Shown: positions 5,953 through 7,125 of the stretch, in pieces | How positions within the stretch are numbered: the first letter of the stretch is position 1 | How the letters are laid out: each line of letters opens with the position of its first letter | Origin: Pirellulales bacterium | GTDB taxonomy: Bacteria > Planctomycetota > Planctomycetia > Pirellulales > JALHLM01 | Assembly: GCA_022844585.1 (NCBI GenBank) | Contig: JALHLM010000321.1 | Coordinates: 1 to 7,125 of the forward strand | Reading direction: 5' to 3' | Length of the DNA: 7,125 nucleotides | Notes under the pieces: generated by a model | Databases searched by the model: none | The model's input: only the letters and a program-made list of their open reading frames with translations | What the model was told of the DNA's origin: nothing | Program-made: the position numbers and the translations under genes

Positions 5953-7125
5953 TCACTTCCCCTTCGACGTGTTGATATTGAACTGCCGGTATTGCTCTTC
6001 ATATTCCGGAGGCGGTTCGCTGCGGCGGGAGTCGCGGTTGCCGCGGGCTTGATCCTGGCGGGATTGGCCGGACTTCACCGTCGTGCCGCGCGGACGCAGC
6101 CCGAGGGCCTTGAGCGCTTCGTCGAGCTCCGTCTTCGCCTTCTGGCCCTGCGCGCCGGGTTGCTTGGCGGCGGCCTTCATTTGCTCCCAGCGTTTGACGA
6201 AGCGTTCCAAGTCTTGCTTCGTCCACTGGAGTTTCTCCAACAGCGCTTCGTCCGGTTCGCCTTTTTTCAACTGATCCTTGAGGCGGTTGAGCACCAGGTC
6301 GGTGGCCTTCTCGGCGTAGTCGCGATTGGCCGCGTCGCCGCCGGGTTCGCCTTGCGGCGGTTGCGCCTTGGGCGGTGTCGCATCGTCGTCGCCATGCCCG
6401 CCGCCATTCGGTTCGGACGCATCGCTTTGCTGCGACGGTGAGGATTGCTGGGCACCATTTGGCGATCCCTTGCCGCCAGCCTTCGATGACGGCTGGTCGT
6501 CGCTCGGTTCTTTCGGCTGATCGCCTTCGGGGGCCTGATCGCCGCCGGACTGTGCGTCGCCTTCCCCTTCGCCTTGTTGGGATGCGGAGTTCTGCTCGCC
6601 GTCCTGACCCTGTTTGCCTTGGCCCTTGGTGGGCTTGGCGTTGGGATCGCCGGAGTTGTTTTTTGCTTCGCGATCGTCCCCGCCACGGCCGTCGGTTTCG
6701 CCGTCGCCGGATTGGTCGCCGGCGCCGCTGCCGTCGTCGGCTTCCGTGTTACTGCCGGCGCTGCCGGTGCCTTGTTGATCGGCGTTCTGGCCGCCACCTT
6801 CTTTGCCGCCGCCCGATTCATCGCCCGACTCGCCCCCTTCGGAATCGGAATGCTGAGCGCTTTGGCTGGGCGACTGCGGTGCTTCCTTGTCCTTGGACTT
6901 TTCATTCTCCGATTTTTTGCCGCCCTTATCGCGCTCGCGGTTTTTGCCCTGCGCCTCGGGGGTGCCGGTCGATTCTTCCTGGCCCTTCTGACCTGCGCCG
7001 CCTTTGGATTGATTGTCCACCGACGGCTGGTTGTTGCCGGGCGCTTCTTGTTCCTTCGGCTCGCTCACCTTGTGATCTTGCTGCGGTTGATCGTCGCCCG
7101 CGCTTTCCTGCTCGCCGTTGTCGCC
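5953..7125 (-). CDS. Low-complexity hydrophilic protein with a conserved-looking C-terminal module (5' end outside the window)
   Basis: The frame is open from the stop at 5953 to the right edge, so 390 residues are visible and the N-terminus is missing. A GTG at 7068 (VSEPKEQE) is in frame, but the same composition continues for 19 codons upstream, so it is probably not the start. About the first 267 visible residues are Gly, Ser, Gln, Asp, Glu, Lys and Pro with almost no hydrophobic residues, so they are probably disordered. From about 6324 leftward the protein becomes ordered: DLVLNRLKDQLKKGEPDEAL, LEKLQWTKQDLERFVKRWEQM, ELDEALKALGLRPRG, then PPPEYEEQYRQFNI near the end. I recall similar C-termini in large planctomycete proteins, possibly membrane proteins encoded near MoxR/DUF58/von Willebrand genes; this is memory with low certainty. 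No catalytic motif is visible. Confidence 0.8.
   Translation of the reverse strand, partial: GDNGEQESAGDDQPQQDHKVSEPKEQEAPGNNQPSVDNQSKGGAGQKGQEESTGTPEAQGKNRERDKGGKKSENEKSKDKEAPQSPSQSAQHSDSEGGESGDESGGGKEGGGQNADQQGTGSAGSNTEADDGSGAGDQSGDGETDGRGGDDREAKNNSGDPNAKPTKGQGKQGQDGEQNSASQQGEGEGDAQSGGDQAPEGDQPKEPSDDQPSSKAGGKGSPNGAQQSSPSQQSDASEPNGGGHGDDDATPPKAQPPQGEPGGDAANRDYAEKATDLVLNRLKDQLKKGEPDEALLEKLQWTKQDLERFVKRWEQMKAAAKQPGAQGQKAKTELDEALKALGLRPRGTTVKSGQSRQDQARGNRDSRRSEPPPEYEEQYRQFNINTSKGK

Noticed and set aside
6267..6905. 212-residue minus-strand frame and a plus-strand frame over the low-complexity gene
   Set aside because: Both are other-frame readings of the repetitive codons of the hydrophilic protein; neither has its ordered C-terminal module or any motif.

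Overview
The window looks like a piece of a GC-rich planctomycete chromosome, probably of the Pirellulales type. This is inferred from recognition, not from a search. The clues are: a bacterial topoisomerase VI B subunit; a GxxExxY-family gene preceded by a CACGGAGG-type repeat; two small secreted proteins of a kind I associate with planctomycetes; a xylose-isomerase-like sugar epimerase; and a very hydrophilic protein with a conserved-looking C-terminal block. Gaps between genes are rich in hairpins and short repeats.

Layout. 1-402: a GxxExxY (PD-(D/E)XK-like) gene on the minus strand. 452-492: the CACGGAGG-type repeat. 498-2531: topoisomerase VI subunit B (minus), which appears to carry a second H2TH-like domain inside its transducer region. 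2532-2854: a divergent gap of 323 bases with small hairpins and a weak promoter candidate. 2855-3205 and 3234-3599: two plus-strand genes for small exported proteins, 28 bp apart and probably one operon. 3600-3852: a convergent gap holding a 15-bp terminator-like hairpin and an 18-bp inverted repeat that encloses short direct repeats. 3853-4746: tRNA pseudouridine synthase TruB (minus). 4747-4938: a divergent gap with a 66-base hairpin. 4939-5937: a sugar phosphate isomerase/epimerase (plus). 5953-7125: the C-terminal part of a low-complexity, probably disordered protein (minus), cut by the window edge.

The genes do not form one pathway. Two are informational (topoisomerase VI B, TruB), one is metabolic (the epimerase), two act outside the cytoplasm, and one is a probable repeat-associated nuclease-fold gene. 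No CRISPR array, tRNA, rRNA or complete insertion sequence was seen. The points most worth following up are the duplicated H2TH-like segment in topoisomerase VI B, the GxxExxY gene with its repeat, and the long hairpin between the divergent truB and epimerase genes.
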